A stretch of 64,000 bases of DNA from JAFAGX01 sp035624085 (GCA_035624085.1 DASPSE010000411.1:1-64000); one strand, 5' to 3'; shown: positions 45,697 to 55,837, counted from the first letter of the stretch. The notes: a model not told the origin generated them from the sequence alone. Made by a program: numbers and translations.

Positions 45697-47256
45697 TTAC
45701 CGTGCTTCTTGTAAGCGAGCGCTCGACGCGACTGCGGTATCCGAGCAAATACCAGCTTCTTCGTTGAGCCGCTTGACTCGTTCGTCCCACAAAGGAACGA
45801 TGTCACGCAGTTCTTGCCAAAAGCTCTGCTTTCTCCGTGACTCGAAATCCTCGATGGCTACTCCCTGCTGCTCGACCCAAGTGTAATAACCGAGATTAAA
45901 GATGCGGTTGCGATCAAATTCGGTGAGCTGCAGCATATGATCGGTGGCGACAGACTGAAGGAATCTCGCGCCGACTTCTGCTGCCTGACGCTCGCCAAAG
46001 CCCGTTGGATAACAGCGCCGTAGTGTTTTTTCTCGTTCCGAAGGATACAACTCAGAGCCATCGGTGGCGACGGTAATGAGAACGTCCTCCGGAGTCAGGT
46101 CCAGCAGCTTTGCTGTTTTAATCGCGGCCAGCACATTCGCGGTTGAGGAGAAACCAAAATTTACGAGCTGCCCAACAACTTCCTGGGGGACGGCCGTTAC
46201 ATCACGCAAGTAGCGCTGTCCTGCAGACGTGTTAAAGAGCACATCCAAATGATCGGTCGCTTTGTCGCTGATCGCACAGACAATGTCGGTATTCATCACG
46301 TTATGAATCAGTGGAATGTGCTTATCGCCGATCCCTTGGATGTTGTGCGTACCATAGCCGTTCATAAGCATAGTCGGGCATTCCAGAGCTTCGACAGCCA
46401 CAATCATTGCGCCAAACCGCTCCTTCAAGTAGTCGCCAGCTGCGATCGTGCCAGCTGAACCTGTTGCGGAAATGAATCCGGCAAGCCGGAGCTTCTGACC
46501 GCCAGAGAGTTTTGCAGCAAGATGCTCGAACACCGCAGCCATGGCTGGGCCTGTAACAAAATAATGCACCAGATAATTAGGAAACTCGCAGAACTGGTTC
46601 AAGATAATGTTGCGGCGATCTCGCGCCAGTTCTTTACAAGCGTCATAGATCTCTTTGACATTGCTCTCGGTCCCAGGGGTGCGCACGATGTCTTCGGCGT
46701 GCTCAGTCCATTTTTCCAACCACTCGAAACGCTCCCGACTCATGCCTTCAGGCAAGATCGCCGTCGCTCGGCAGCCCATCATGCGACTGATAGCAATTCC
46801 GCCGCGCGCGTAATTACCCGTGGATGGCCAGACCGCACGGTGTACGGAAGGATCAAATTGCCCGGTCAACACACGTTGTAGCAGGCACGCATAAGCAGCG
46901 AGTACCTTGTGCGAGCGGATCATGGGGAACTTATTGCCGATTAAGACGACAATCGGAGCCTTCACGCCGGTGAACTCGGGGGGGAGAATCACATGCACGG
47001 GTATCTCCGCGCGGCCATTGCGGTCAGCCGCGTTATACCAATTCACGCGCCACAAGTTGCGTGGATCACGCGTATCCGGGTTCACGCTGAGAAGATCGGT
47101 AAATGGGAATGGCAGAGCGAGCTTTGGATTGGCCAGTTCTGCAAACGTCGGCAGCGCGATGCGGTTCTCGTGAAAGCTCCGAACGGCATTTTGATAGTTC
47201 TTGGTGTCTATAACATCGACGCACAAGCCGAGCCTTGACTCTGAGTTTGGGTTCAT
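45697..47256 (-). CDS. Large PLP-dependent fold-type-II enzyme (lyase/synthase-like)
   Basis: About 519 residues from the ATG at 47256 (a TTG at 47277 would add 7). Fold type II, related to cysteine synthase and threonine dehydratase: the PLP lysine is in MIRSHKVLAAYACLL (Lys117), the substrate loop in AVWPSTGNYARGGIAIS, and the phosphate-binding loop is AGFISATGSAGTIAAGDY. It is well over 100 residues longer than cysteine synthases, with an N-terminal extension and a C-terminal domain. The reaction is not known to me. It lies between the M28 peptidase and the MetC-like gene. Confidence 0.82.
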   Translation of the reverse strand: MNPNSESRLGLCVDVIDTKNYQNAVRSFHENRIALPTFAELANPKLALPFPFTDLLSVNPDTRDPRNLWRVNWYNAADRNGRAEIPVHVILPPEFTGVKAPIVVLIGNKFPMIRSHKVLAAYACLLQRVLTGQFDPSVHRAVWPSTGNYARGGIAISRMMGCRATAILPEGMSRERFEWLEKWTEHAEDIVRTPGTESNVKEIYDACKELARDRRNIILNQFCEFPNYLVHYFVTGPAMAAVFEHLAAKLSGGQKLRLAGFISATGSAGTIAAGDYLKERFGAMIVAVEALECPTMLMNGYGTHNIQGIGDKHIPLIHNVMNTDIVCAISDKATDHLDVLFNTSAGQRYLRDVTAVPQEVVGQLVNFGFSSTANVLAAIKTAKLLDLTPEDVLITVATDGSELYPSEREKTLRRCYPTGFGERQAAEVGARFLQSVATDHMLQLTEFDRNRIFNLGYYTWVEQQGVAIEDFESRRKQSFWQELRDIVPLWDERVKRLNEEAGICSDTAVASSARLQEAR

Positions 47257-47349
47257 AGTTCTCTTGATTTCTCCCAAACAACAATCTCAATCATCTTGCA
47301 AAGTTCGCAGCGGTCTTGGCACGAGCCGCTTCAGCTCTTACGTTGCTTA

Positions 47350-49470
47350 TCAGTCGGAAGCGGCAGTTTTGAGAGTAGTAGTAGCCCGTGCGATCGTATC
47401 CGTCAACGATTGTAGCTGGCGGCGCGCCTCTTCGAAATTGCCTGCGTCAATTGTTTCATGCACACCTGGCAATGGCACTGCTTCATATCCGTTGTAAAAT
47501 CCGGGCGCAAAGATACAGTGCTTAAACCAGGGACGCCGCGGCAAACCTGCCGAGAGGAGGAATTGCTTCTCAGTTTCTGCGAGCGCCCGATTGAGGCTGT
47601 AAAAATCATGTGATGAGCTACTGCCCGACAGAAGTTTCTGGGATTTTTCATGGAAGTCTCTTCCCGCCTGTGCGAGCGCCTCTGCAGCTGTTTGCGCAGC
47701 TTGCAAGTCGAGCTGCCGGCTCTGCCCAAGCAGTACCAGCTTGTCCGAGATGCCAGCTAAATGATTCCGGATCTCAACACCATAGGTTTCGTAATCGAGA
47801 GGCAGGATATCGGCGTCGGACAGTCGAAGCGCCTGCAGACCGTAGAATTGTGCAGCTGCCACGTGATACCGGAACGTTGGATCACCGAACTTCTTCATCC
47901 ATTGGTGATTGTCAAAGATTGAGTGATACACCCCATAATCACCCTCAAAACTAAAATCAGTGGACGGAATTCCCATGTGATCGAAAAATGATACATAGTC
48001 TGTGCCACTGCCCAGGTCTCCAATCTCAAAGTCCTGATTGTTTATAGCTGCGGAAGCCGACTTGCCGGACGGTACGTGCCCAGGTCGGACTTCGTGTCGC
48101 AGGTGGTCCCGAAAAACTTGGTTTGCATGATCTAATACGGAGCCGCCCTTCGGATCAGGAGTGTCGGCTGCGACTTCCTTGATAAATTTTTTCAAAGAGG
48201 GAGTGGCTTGTGCAGTGAAGCGGTCGCCCGAGGTCGCTGAGTCGAGGTTCAAATATGCAGCCGCTTTTTCACTGAGTTCGCGGGAGTTTTTCTCTGCCCA
48301 ATAGGTTGAGCCCAGTTCATCCGGTTCTTCGGCATCCCAACTGCACAGTACAATTGTGCGCTGAGGGTTCCATCCGCCACGCAGCAATGTGCCCAAACCA
48401 CGAGCAACTTCCAACATTGCAACGGTGCCGCTGTTCGGATCCACCCCACCGAACGCCCAGGCATCCCGATGGTTGCCCAGAATCACGAGTTCCTCCGGCT
48501 GTGCTGTACCGTGAATCCTGGCAATCACATTCCACACCGGTCGTCTAATTTCGTTCATCTCTACACGCATTCGCACCTTTGTGGGGCCGGGACCGTAGTG
48601 GTACGTAAAAGGCAACCCTCCTTGCCAGTCGCGGGGAACAACTCCGCCTGATAAATGTTCAAGTATGGGGCGCGCATCCTCATAGGAAAGAGGCATTACT
48701 GGGATGTGCGGTACAGTGGATTTATCGGGCAAGGTGCCTGGATAAATGAAGTCATAGAGCACAGACCCGCGTTGAACACCAGACGCAGGACGCCATGAGC
48801 CTTGCGGATAACTCTCGCCCGCATGGTAGCCATCGTCTTGCGGATCTGAGTAAATAATCAGCGCTGCGGCCTTATGTTCCTCGGCTGTTAATGCCTTTGC
48901 GCCGCGGTAACACTCGCCATAACGCACAATGACAATCTTTCCTTCGGGGGAGACACCATTCGCGCGAAGCAAATCATAATCTTCCGGAAGCCCATAATTC
49001 GCGTAAACCACCTGAGCGGTGACATCGCCCGATGCAGAGTACGCATTAAAGCCTATGGTGGTGTTCGGATTTCTTGACGCGGCATCCTCGGGGACGTTTT
49101 CCGGATGGGGACCCGAAAACCTCACCGGTTCGAGCATGTCTAGCTTTATTTCTTTCGGCTCAGAAAGAAGTACGGGGAATTCCTCGATCTCGGCGTCAAG
49201 CCCGAAACTACGAAATTGCTGCAGCACGAATTCGGCAGTTCGACGGTCAGCCGGGCTGCCTGCCAAATGCGGCTCGGCGGTGATCACTCGGTGATTTTCC
49301 TCAGCCTGGGTCGGATCGGGAACGGCCAAGAATTGCTTCTCAACATCGCGCTCTCGAACGCTGTCCGCTCCAGTGAAACCGCCTAGCTGTTCATGGTTCG
49401 TTTGTGCCAGCGCGGCAGCAAAGATTACGGTGATAAATGTAAGTTGAAATCCCACAAAACGAGCACTCAT
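47350..49470 (-). CDS. M28 metallopeptidase, glutamate carboxypeptidase II-like
   Basis: 706 residues from the ATG at 49470 (GGGGG upstream); the longer frame to 49512 runs toward the operator. Signal peptide (LTFITVIFAAALAQ). Domains in order: peptidase N-terminal half, PA insert at about 150-300 (GKIVIVRYGECYRGAKALTA), M28 core, and TFR-like dimerisation domain. Zinc ligands: His in LGNHRDAW, Asp in GGVDPNSG, Glu pair in WDAEEPDELGS, Asp in LNLDSAT, His in VYHSIFDNH. The usual EEFGLLGS is EEPDELGS. It cleaves C-terminal (often acidic) residues from peptides outside the cytoplasm. Confidence 0.92.
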   Translation of the reverse strand: MSARFVGFQLTFITVIFAAALAQTNHEQLGGFTGADSVRERDVEKQFLAVPDPTQAEENHRVITAEPHLAGSPADRRTAEFVLQQFRSFGLDAEIEEFPVLLSEPKEIKLDMLEPVRFSGPHPENVPEDAASRNPNTTIGFNAYSASGDVTAQVVYANYGLPEDYDLLRANGVSPEGKIVIVRYGECYRGAKALTAEEHKAAALIIYSDPQDDGYHAGESYPQGSWRPASGVQRGSVLYDFIYPGTLPDKSTVPHIPVMPLSYEDARPILEHLSGGVVPRDWQGGLPFTYHYGPGPTKVRMRVEMNEIRRPVWNVIARIHGTAQPEELVILGNHRDAWAFGGVDPNSGTVAMLEVARGLGTLLRGGWNPQRTIVLCSWDAEEPDELGSTYWAEKNSRELSEKAAAYLNLDSATSGDRFTAQATPSLKKFIKEVAADTPDPKGGSVLDHANQVFRDHLRHEVRPGHVPSGKSASAAINNQDFEIGDLGSGTDYVSFFDHMGIPSTDFSFEGDYGVYHSIFDNHQWMKKFGDPTFRYHVAAAQFYGLQALRLSDADILPLDYETYGVEIRNHLAGISDKLVLLGQSRQLDLQAAQTAAEALAQAGRDFHEKSQKLLSGSSSSHDFYSLNRALAETEKQFLLSAGLPRRPWFKHCIFAPGFYNGYEAVPLPGVHETIDAGNFEEARRQLQSLTDTIARATTTLKTAASD

Positions 49471-49520
49471 GAAACCCCCAAGAGCCGTACAATTTGCAAG
49501 GCCCACAACCATTCCAGAAT

Positions 49521-49584
49521 GTACACGATCACTGTCGTCCTGTATACGAATTTTTATTGACTCTTACTGCTCAATGGGTATAAC
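49521..49584. promoter_or_regulatory. Tandem 21-bp operator with + strand promoter
   Basis: GTACAC (49521-49526) and GTATAC (49542-49547) start exactly 21 bp apart. On the + strand, 9 bases later come -35 TTGACT (49557-49562), a 16-base spacer and -10 TATAAC (49579-49584), leading toward the TonB-receptor relic. On the - strand the site lies about 50 bp before the M28 peptidase start. It is probably a shared control region for a divergent receptor-peptidase pair. Confidence 0.65.
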
Positions 49585-49727
49585 CTCCTCGCTCCACAGC
49601 TAGCGGCCTTGCCAAGTGGTTCTCTGCGAAGGATGGCTGCAAATGCGACGGGCGGTCAACAGGGCGCGAGGATGCTCGGGTCTAAGACGCGTGCAGCACG
49701 GAGTCTTGATCTGTGCGGAAAACCGTG

Positions 49728-50125
49728 GCTGTCGCATCTGCACACGAGACAGGTCCCAGGAGTTCAAAGGCGGAGCCGTCGATAGAAAGCGCGTTGGCCC
49801 TAACCCGCGCTGCAGCGCGGTGAGACGCATCGCCGGAACGATAGCAGGTTGTGACCAAGCGCGGCACCAAGACTTTCCATGCCACCGCCTACGAATATAC
49901 CTGGACGATAATTTCGGCGGTGCCAACACCTGAGACAATAATTCTACCGGATTCAAGCAACCGAGTTATCATTTCAGCCGGTTTGGCGTCGATGCTGGCG
50001 GAAAAATTCCCCATTCCAATTTCCTGGGCGGAGACTGGTATTTGTTTGGAGGCTACGAAGGTTTCCGCTACCCCCTGAGCCAAACCTTCGAGCGGAGCTT
50101 CCCCACCGCGTCGTTGCCGCGAGGA
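49728..50125 (+). pseudogene. TonB-dependent receptor relic
   Basis: Pieces of an Oar-like receptor in shifting frames: a decayed GVIPTPxESIQEFK-like region at 49728-49767, QVVTKRGTKTFHATAYEY at about 49846-49900, LDDNFGGANT, YHFSRFGVDAGGKIPHSNF and LGGDWYLFGGYEGFRYPLSQ followed by TFERSFPTASLPRG near 50,125. Order and spacing match the plug and start of the barrel in this family. The N-terminus is not recognisable and the remainder is lost at the junction with the IS1595 transposase. Confidence 0.75.
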
Positions 50126-50149
50126 TGCTCTGGATCGTTACAGAGCCGT

Positions 50150-50729
50150 AGGCCGTTTTGCTCACGGAAGCCGAGGCGTTTTCGACTGCCTGCATACGGA
50201 CCTTTCCCGATGTTCTCTCTCGCACAGCGATTACCGGAACTTTACTGGCGGCTCCTCTGCCGCGTGGACCTTTTCTTTTGCCGCCTACATAGGTTTCGTC
50301 AGCTTCGACGATCCCAGAGAACTTCTGACAGAACTCATCATCTTCCGACATAGCGGTGCGGACGCGGTGAGCCATGTACCACGCTGTCTTGTAGGTCACC
50401 CCAAGCTGGCGTTGCAATTCCTTGGCGCTGATTCCTTTCTTGCCAGAGCAAACCAGGTAGATCGCAAGGAACCATTTAGTGAGCGGGGTGTGCGAGTCGT
50501 GGAAGATGGTGCCAGTGGTCACGCTGTATTGATAGCGGCAGTCAACGCACTCGTACAGGTGGCGAACCTTCTGAGTCTTTCCTTCGGCGTCAAACTTCAT
50601 AATGCGCTTCGATTCGCAGCGCGGACACTCAAGACCTTTAGGCCAACGAATGCGCTCAAAGTGAGCGATGCACTTTTCTTCGTCGGCAAACTTGTTAACT
50701 ATCTCGAAAATGGAGGGTTGCATCTTCAT
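50150..50729 (-). pseudogene. IS1595-family transposase, C-terminally truncated
   Basis: From the ATG at 50729 the protein begins with the family zinc ribbon (CPRCESKRIM ... CVDCRYQYSVTTGTIFHDS), followed by the helix-turn-helix (AKELQRQLGVTYKTAWYMAH) and the first part of the ISXO2-like DDE domain (GIVEADETYVGGKRKGPRG). Homology fades between about 50,190 and 50,105, where the opposite strand carries TonB-receptor sequence. The later catalytic residues are absent, so the element cannot move by itself. No intact terminal repeats were identified. Confidence 0.8.
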
Positions 50730-50797
50730 GGCTGCCTCGCATTCTCAAAGTAGCAAATCCTCTATACTTTGTCAAGGGGATAATCACCAAAGAATTA

Positions 50798-50820
50798 AGA
50801 CTTAGTTCCTTTCTAAGTCT
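50798..50820. repeat. 8-bp perfect inverted repeat
   Basis: AGACTTAG (50798-50805) and CTAAGTCT (50813-50820) around TTCCTTT. It lies between the truncated transposase and the truncated P1 peptidase. It could be part of the insertion-sequence end or a small hairpin; no T-run follows. Confidence 0.35.
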
Positions 50821-50854
50821 CAGCGAAGCTAGATATGGCGTTGACCATCCCTAG

Positions 50855-51664
50855 GGAATTTACGGTGTAACGCGTGTTGCCGACGCACTCATCGATTACA
50901 TGCTGGCCTTGCCCGGAAATGAGGATGTCGAGTCCATCAATCCGCTGGTCGGCGAGACCAACGACGGATATCTGAACGACATTCGGGCACGCCCCATCAG
51001 GCGGGAGGATGTGTTCGCCGCCATCAAGAACGCCAACGGCGGGGCGGTAGAGGAGGGTTCGGTCGGTGCGAGCACTGGAACCGTGGCATTCGACTTCAAG
51101 GGTGGAATTGGAACCGCTTCTCGCCGTCTGCCGTCGCAGCTGGGCAGCTACTCGGTCGGCGTTCTAGTGCAGACGAACTTTGGGGGCGTGCTCACCATCG
51201 CGGGCGCTCCCGTAGGTCGGGAACTGGGTCGATACTACCTTCGCAAGGAGCTTCAGCAAGAAGACACCGCAACGGATCGGGGAAACGGGTCGGTGATCGT
51301 TGTTATCGCGACCGATGCGCCCGTGGATGCACGGAACCTGAAGCGGATGGCAGCGAGGGCGATGCTCGAGCTGGGTCGCACGGGTGCTGCGGGCTCGAAC
51401 GGCAGTGGGGACTATGTGATTGCGTTTTCGACCGCGCAGCAGGTGCGGATACGCTCAAACGATAAGGTGTCAACCCGGCATATCGAGTTGCTATCGAATG
51501 ATGCGATGTCTCCGTTGTTCCTCGCGGTTATCGAAGCCACGGAAGAGGCGGTGTATAACTCCCTACTTCGAGCAACGACAATGACCGGACGTGGGCATAC
51601 GGTCGATGCGCTGCCCATTGAGAAGACGACTGAAATATTGAAGAGCCATCGAGTCATCAAGTGA
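50855..51664 (+). pseudogene. P1-family peptidase (DmpA-like), N-terminally truncated
   Basis: Homology begins right after an in-frame TAG at 50852 with VTRVADALIDYMLALPGNED and continues with LVGETNDGYLNDIRARPI, GSVGASTGTVAFDFKGGIGT and VGVLVQTNFGGVL. The self-cleavage pair is Gly130-Ser131 (counted from the ATG at 50900) in GNGSVIVVIATDAP, where P1 enzymes split to expose the catalytic Ser. About the first 110-140 residues of a normal enzyme are missing, at the side next to the IS1595 remains. DmpA-type enzymes release N-terminal D-, L- or beta-amino acids; this copy is probably dead. Confidence 0.78.
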
Positions 51665-51721
51665 CGAACAATAATCTGAGAGACGCCTATGCCGCATTAA
51701 ATGCTTTGCATTGAGTCATCC

Positions 51722-54349
51722 CTAATCGGTCATTCCTGTCTCGGGGTAATAGAGCGCATTTAAGAACAGCTTGTAGGTGGCATGGCTCTGGGCACGGAAA
51801 AGCGGACGAAAGCCGAACATCACGATACGGCCCTTGCCGTCCTTTATGTCGACAACAGCCGCCTTGCCCGTCATCCTTTCGCCACCAACAATCCAACCCG
51901 AAAGAAGTTCGTTCTCGCCTGGATAGCTTGCTGCGATACGTGACTCCACGTTCACTCTGCCCGAATCGAAAATATCCATGGCGAGACTGTTGGCCCCGCC
52001 TGGCCGCGAACCGCTAAACATTACCGCGCCCTCGGTTGGCATGCCGAAGCCCAAAGGCTCGTTGGGATCTACGGTGATACGGATAATTGAGTTCGGTACG
52101 AAGAACTTCGAATGATCCACATCTCCCAGAGCATCGCGAACCGGCACTTGGAGATCCTTCATCGCCAAACCGCAGGCCTCGTTCACCGTTACAAGCGTCC
52201 CGCCGGACTTGATGAAGTCCTTGATCGCGCGCAGGCCTTCTTCGCCGATCCCGCCCGTGTATTCTGGCGGGAGATTGGGTTCGATGTCCGGCCTCCCAGG
52301 TTGCGGTCCCCGCTTACCCGTCACGATCGTGTCGCGGCTTTCGGCGGGAAGAATCAGCACGTCGAACCTATTCGCCAGTCCGCCCTCTTTCACGTCCTGG
52401 TTGTGCAGCGTCACGTAGGGAATGTGCAGATCGTCGAGCACATAGCGTGTCCAGCCTTCGTCCATGCTGCTTTGGTACGACTGATAGAGGCCAATGCGCG
52501 GCGCCTTGAGGTTGCCGAGTTTCATCCCCTGCGTGCTGTTCAGCGCCGCCGGCGTGATGTGCCATTTGCTGAGCAGATCGGAGATGACGCTCTGCCCCTC
52601 ACCATCCTGTTTGATGACGAAGGCCCCGGGAGCCAAGGTCTTCTGTCCCAGAGTAGCCGGCGCGAGTGTCCGCCCGACACTACCACCGTGGGCCAGCACT
52701 CCGGCCGCTACCGCATAGGAGGCGTTTAAGCTGGGATCGAGTACTACGTAGGCCGGATTGCCGGACGGCGTCTTGCCGGCAGGATAGACAGCCTCTTCAA
52801 CTGGCTTGGTGCGTACATTGATGGGTTCGCTGATGCGGTTGGTACTCACGCCCATCAGATACGGCAGTGTCCACCCACTGTTGTCATAAGGTGCAATCGG
52901 CGGTCCGTCCGGATACTGGCGGATATCCGGGTACTTCTGCCGGTCCAGCAGCGTGATTGCCTGCGCACGATAGGGCTGGGCCAGCGGCACGATGAAGGAA
53001 CCAACGGGATAGCTCTTACCCCCAGCCACAAATGCGTCCTGAGCCTGCTTCACTTCGAGCCCGCCCATCAGCAAAGCATTCACCATCTTGATCGCTGTTA
53101 GCGAGTCGTGTTGTTCGGCCGAAATCACGAACCCGCCTTCGCCGCCTGGCGCCTCAATACCTTCCTTGTTCATCTTGTAGAAGTTAAGAAGGAAGTCGGT
53201 CTTATGCTCATGGGCAGTGCGGATAGCGGCAAAGTTCAAAATCAGCTCATTGTCCACGATGTCCTGAAGGCGCCACCAGCCGCCCAGCCAAGGATGTGGG
53301 GTGTTTACGCCTATTCTCGTCAAATCGTCGGGAAGCTGATTAGGAGAAATGAAGATCGGGGTGGCCACTCGTGCGCTTGCCGCTTCCGTCAAGAAACTCA
53401 CTATGTTATGAGTCCACGCTACCTCGTCTTCTCCACCGGTCCACCAACCCGTGTACCCTTCATTATGGGTGATGCCAGTCTTACCGGCCTCATCGAGGGC
53501 GTAGCGCATGTTAGCGCCCATGACCTCAATGCCTGTCCATACCAGGGAGTTAACGTCGGGAAGGAACGGATCGCCGTAAGGAGAAATAAACTGACGGGGG
53601 CTGGTGATCCCGCTCTGATGCTCTGAGATAAAAATCTGGGGCAACCAGTCTCGGAACAGCACGCCACCTTCGGCCCGGACTTCCGGCAGGTTGAACATGT
53701 AGAAGTCGCGGTTGTCGTCATGGCCGGCATAATGATGGTAAAGCCACGGCATAGGCCCGCCCTCATATTCGGTGCCAACATACTTGCGGTACCATTCTGT
53801 CACCATCTGCTCGCCATCCGGGTTCACGCTCGGGATCAGAAGAACAATGACGTCGCTTAAGACTTTTTCCACGTCAAACGGAGCATCGCCCTTGGCCAGC
53901 CGGTACGCCAGCTCGAGCGACATCTGGCTGGCACCGATCTCAGTTGAGTGAATGTTGCATCCCATGGCGATGATGACTCCGCCCTCTGCGGCGAGCTTAG
54001 CGGCCCCCTCCGGCGTGAGGCCGCGTGCGTCACGCAACTGATGGCTGATTTGTTTATATCGATCCAAGTTCTTCATGTTCTCGGCCGTAGTGATGATCGC
54101 CATCATGTCCCGCTTCTTCAGGACCGTTTCGCCAATTTGAATTACCTTGACGCGAGGTGACTCGGAAGCCAGCATCTGGAGGTATCCCACGATTTGGGCG
54201 TAATCAGCGAGCTTGCGATCCGTTCCAGAGCGGAAGCCCAGGTACTGCTCGGGCGAGGTCTGCGCCAACCCGAGGAAGGGCAGCAAGAGCCAAATCGCCA
54301 TTAAGCCGATGACGGCTCTACTGCAACGATGTTTATGAACGGCACCCAT
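51722..54349 (-). CDS. M14-family zinc carboxypeptidase-like protein, secreted
   Basis: 875 residues from the ATG at 54349, preceded by GGGGGAACC; a longer frame to 54415 lacks a ribosome site. Signal peptide (VIGLMAIWLLLPFLGLAQ). The M14 zinc motif HxxE is at His134/Glu137 in GCNIHSTEIGASQ; LLIPSVNPDG, HDDNRDFYMFNLPE and ISEHQSG fit the family. After the catalytic domain come some 450 residues with beta-sandwich and glutamine-amidotransferase-like features (YVTLHNQDVKEGGLANRFDV, GGIGEEGLRAIKDFIKSGGT). This long form is common in Acidobacteria. It should trim peptides in the periplasm. Confidence 0.87.
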   Translation of the reverse strand: MGAVHKHRCSRAVIGLMAIWLLLPFLGLAQTSPEQYLGFRSGTDRKLADYAQIVGYLQMLASESPRVKVIQIGETVLKKRDMMAIITTAENMKNLDRYKQISHQLRDARGLTPEGAAKLAAEGGVIIAMGCNIHSTEIGASQMSLELAYRLAKGDAPFDVEKVLSDVIVLLIPSVNPDGEQMVTEWYRKYVGTEYEGGPMPWLYHHYAGHDDNRDFYMFNLPEVRAEGGVLFRDWLPQIFISEHQSGITSPRQFISPYGDPFLPDVNSLVWTGIEVMGANMRYALDEAGKTGITHNEGYTGWWTGGEDEVAWTHNIVSFLTEAASARVATPIFISPNQLPDDLTRIGVNTPHPWLGGWWRLQDIVDNELILNFAAIRTAHEHKTDFLLNFYKMNKEGIEAPGGEGGFVISAEQHDSLTAIKMVNALLMGGLEVKQAQDAFVAGGKSYPVGSFIVPLAQPYRAQAITLLDRQKYPDIRQYPDGPPIAPYDNSGWTLPYLMGVSTNRISEPINVRTKPVEEAVYPAGKTPSGNPAYVVLDPSLNASYAVAAGVLAHGGSVGRTLAPATLGQKTLAPGAFVIKQDGEGQSVISDLLSKWHITPAALNSTQGMKLGNLKAPRIGLYQSYQSSMDEGWTRYVLDDLHIPYVTLHNQDVKEGGLANRFDVLILPAESRDTIVTGKRGPQPGRPDIEPNLPPEYTGGIGEEGLRAIKDFIKSGGTLVTVNEACGLAMKDLQVPVRDALGDVDHSKFFVPNSIIRITVDPNEPLGFGMPTEGAVMFSGSRPGGANSLAMDIFDSGRVNVESRIAASYPGENELLSGWIVGGERMTGKAAVVDIKDGKGRIVMFGFRPLFRAQSHATYKLFLNALYYPETGMTD

Positions 54350-54457
54350 GGTTCCCCCAAGTCTCTCGCGGGGACCTACAGGTGTAACGCCTAGGCTTAC
54401 CCGCCGGATGTCCAAATCACCGATTCGCCTTCCCCCGTGCCGGATCTTGTCAGACTG

Positions 54458-55837
54458 TCATCGCGCTTTTGCGCGAGCCCACGCCAGCACCTGAATCGCT
54501 TTGGCCATGGCTGGATCCTTCCCCGTGGCCAGATCGGAAGCGGAAAACAACGGAATCTCTATGTCAGGCGGAATTCCAGGCCCATCAAACGCCTTCCCCT
54601 CCGGCGTCAGAAAAACCTCATTGGGCAACCCGAATCTCCACCCATTGGGAAGTCTGCGGCCAAAAACATCAGAGAACACTCCTTGCGTGTTCTCGCCGAT
54701 GCGCGTGATGTGCGGCGTCCGGCCCATCAGCGCCTGCGTGAAAGTTTCCCCGGCACTCACCGTACTGGGCCCGGTCAGCTCCACTACCGGACCCAGGAAG
54801 TGGGGCCGCGTACTTGGCTTGACGATACTCGGATCACCGGGCGTCCAATTATTACGATCCACGGGATCGGCCCGAGCAACTTTGTTGTATGCCAAATACT
54901 CGTGCGTGGCCAGCCGGGACGCAATCGCCAGCCCGAGGGGATCCGCTCCACCACTGTTGATCCGGACATCGATCACGAGAGCCTTTAGATTTGGGTCCGA
55001 AAAGATTGTGTCCAGCGCGTTCTCCAGCTCTGCCAGGTCCGATTCGAATTCACCAGTGGCACTATACCCCTCGAAGGAGAGAATTCTGAGATATCCCGTG
55101 GCTGTATCGATGTGGCCGTACTGAACCTGATCTAGACAAAACTTGCGCAAGGGCCCCGTCACATATGCGCTGTCGGTGACCTTCAGCACAGACTGCGGCG
55201 AGCGTTTGATGCCTAGACGAAATCCCTGAAAGCTCATCCCGATGCCTGGGGCATCGATGCTCGTATGCGCGTCACCAAAAGGCTGAATCATGCCCGCAAG
55301 GATGGCGAACAGGTCGATTGGGCTCGTCTCCGCCGTGACCTTCGGCCGGTTGGCGGTCACCAACTTGCCCCAATCCACATGCTTGAGATCGAACGAAATG
55401 TATTGCTCCGCCCAGGTTCTGGTAAACACCTCGAAGTTATCCTGAGGCGTGTCCGGAGTGAGATGGTCGCAAACCGCCGGCATGCAGGAGATGCGTTCCA
55501 TCCGGATATCGGAAGCCGCGCCTTCCAGATGCAAGCGTTTGTGATCGTTGCTACCGTTCAAGCGGATAAAAAACTCCTGCGAATCAGTGTCGAAGTCTTC
55601 GTTTGCCCTGAAAGTGGCTTCCCGGTCCCCGGTGGCGCCGGTCGAGCGAGTCGCGCTGAAACCAGCCACGCAGGTTGTCGAGGTGACCTCAAACGTCTTC
55701 CAATCCGCGCCCTTGACAACAAAGACGTTGCCGTAACCCTCACTGCGCCACACCCCATCCAGCGACTGTGCCGCCAGGGGCAGGCAGGAAATCAACGAAA
55801 TCAAGACCATTTCGGCCGAGCGGATTCTCATTTTCAC
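54458..55837 (-). CDS. S41-family peptidase, paralog A
   Basis: 459 residues starting at a GTG with GGGAG 7 bases upstream (ATG two codons later). Signal peptide (MVLISLISCLPLAAQ). An N-terminal beta domain (LDGVWRSEGYGNVF) precedes the S41 core: QPFGDAHTSIDAPG (His191), LKALVIDVRINSGGADPLGL and VVELTGPSTVSAGETFTQAL with catalytic Ser361. No PDZ domain is obvious. It is a tricorn/IRBP-like serine peptidase acting on short peptides outside the cytoplasm. It is closely similar to the product of 56047-57471 along its whole length. Confidence 0.88.
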   Translation of the reverse strand: MKMRIRSAEMVLISLISCLPLAAQSLDGVWRSEGYGNVFVVKGADWKTFEVTSTTCVAGFSATRSTGATGDREATFRANEDFDTDSQEFFIRLNGSNDHKRLHLEGAASDIRMERISCMPAVCDHLTPDTPQDNFEVFTRTWAEQYISFDLKHVDWGKLVTANRPKVTAETSPIDLFAILAGMIQPFGDAHTSIDAPGIGMSFQGFRLGIKRSPQSVLKVTDSAYVTGPLRKFCLDQVQYGHIDTATGYLRILSFEGYSATGEFESDLAELENALDTIFSDPNLKALVIDVRINSGGADPLGLAIASRLATHEYLAYNKVARADPVDRNNWTPGDPSIVKPSTRPHFLGPVVELTGPSTVSAGETFTQALMGRTPHITRIGENTQGVFSDVFGRRLPNGWRFGLPNEVFLTPEGKAFDGPGIPPDIEIPLFSASDLATGKDPAMAKAIQVLAWARAKAR

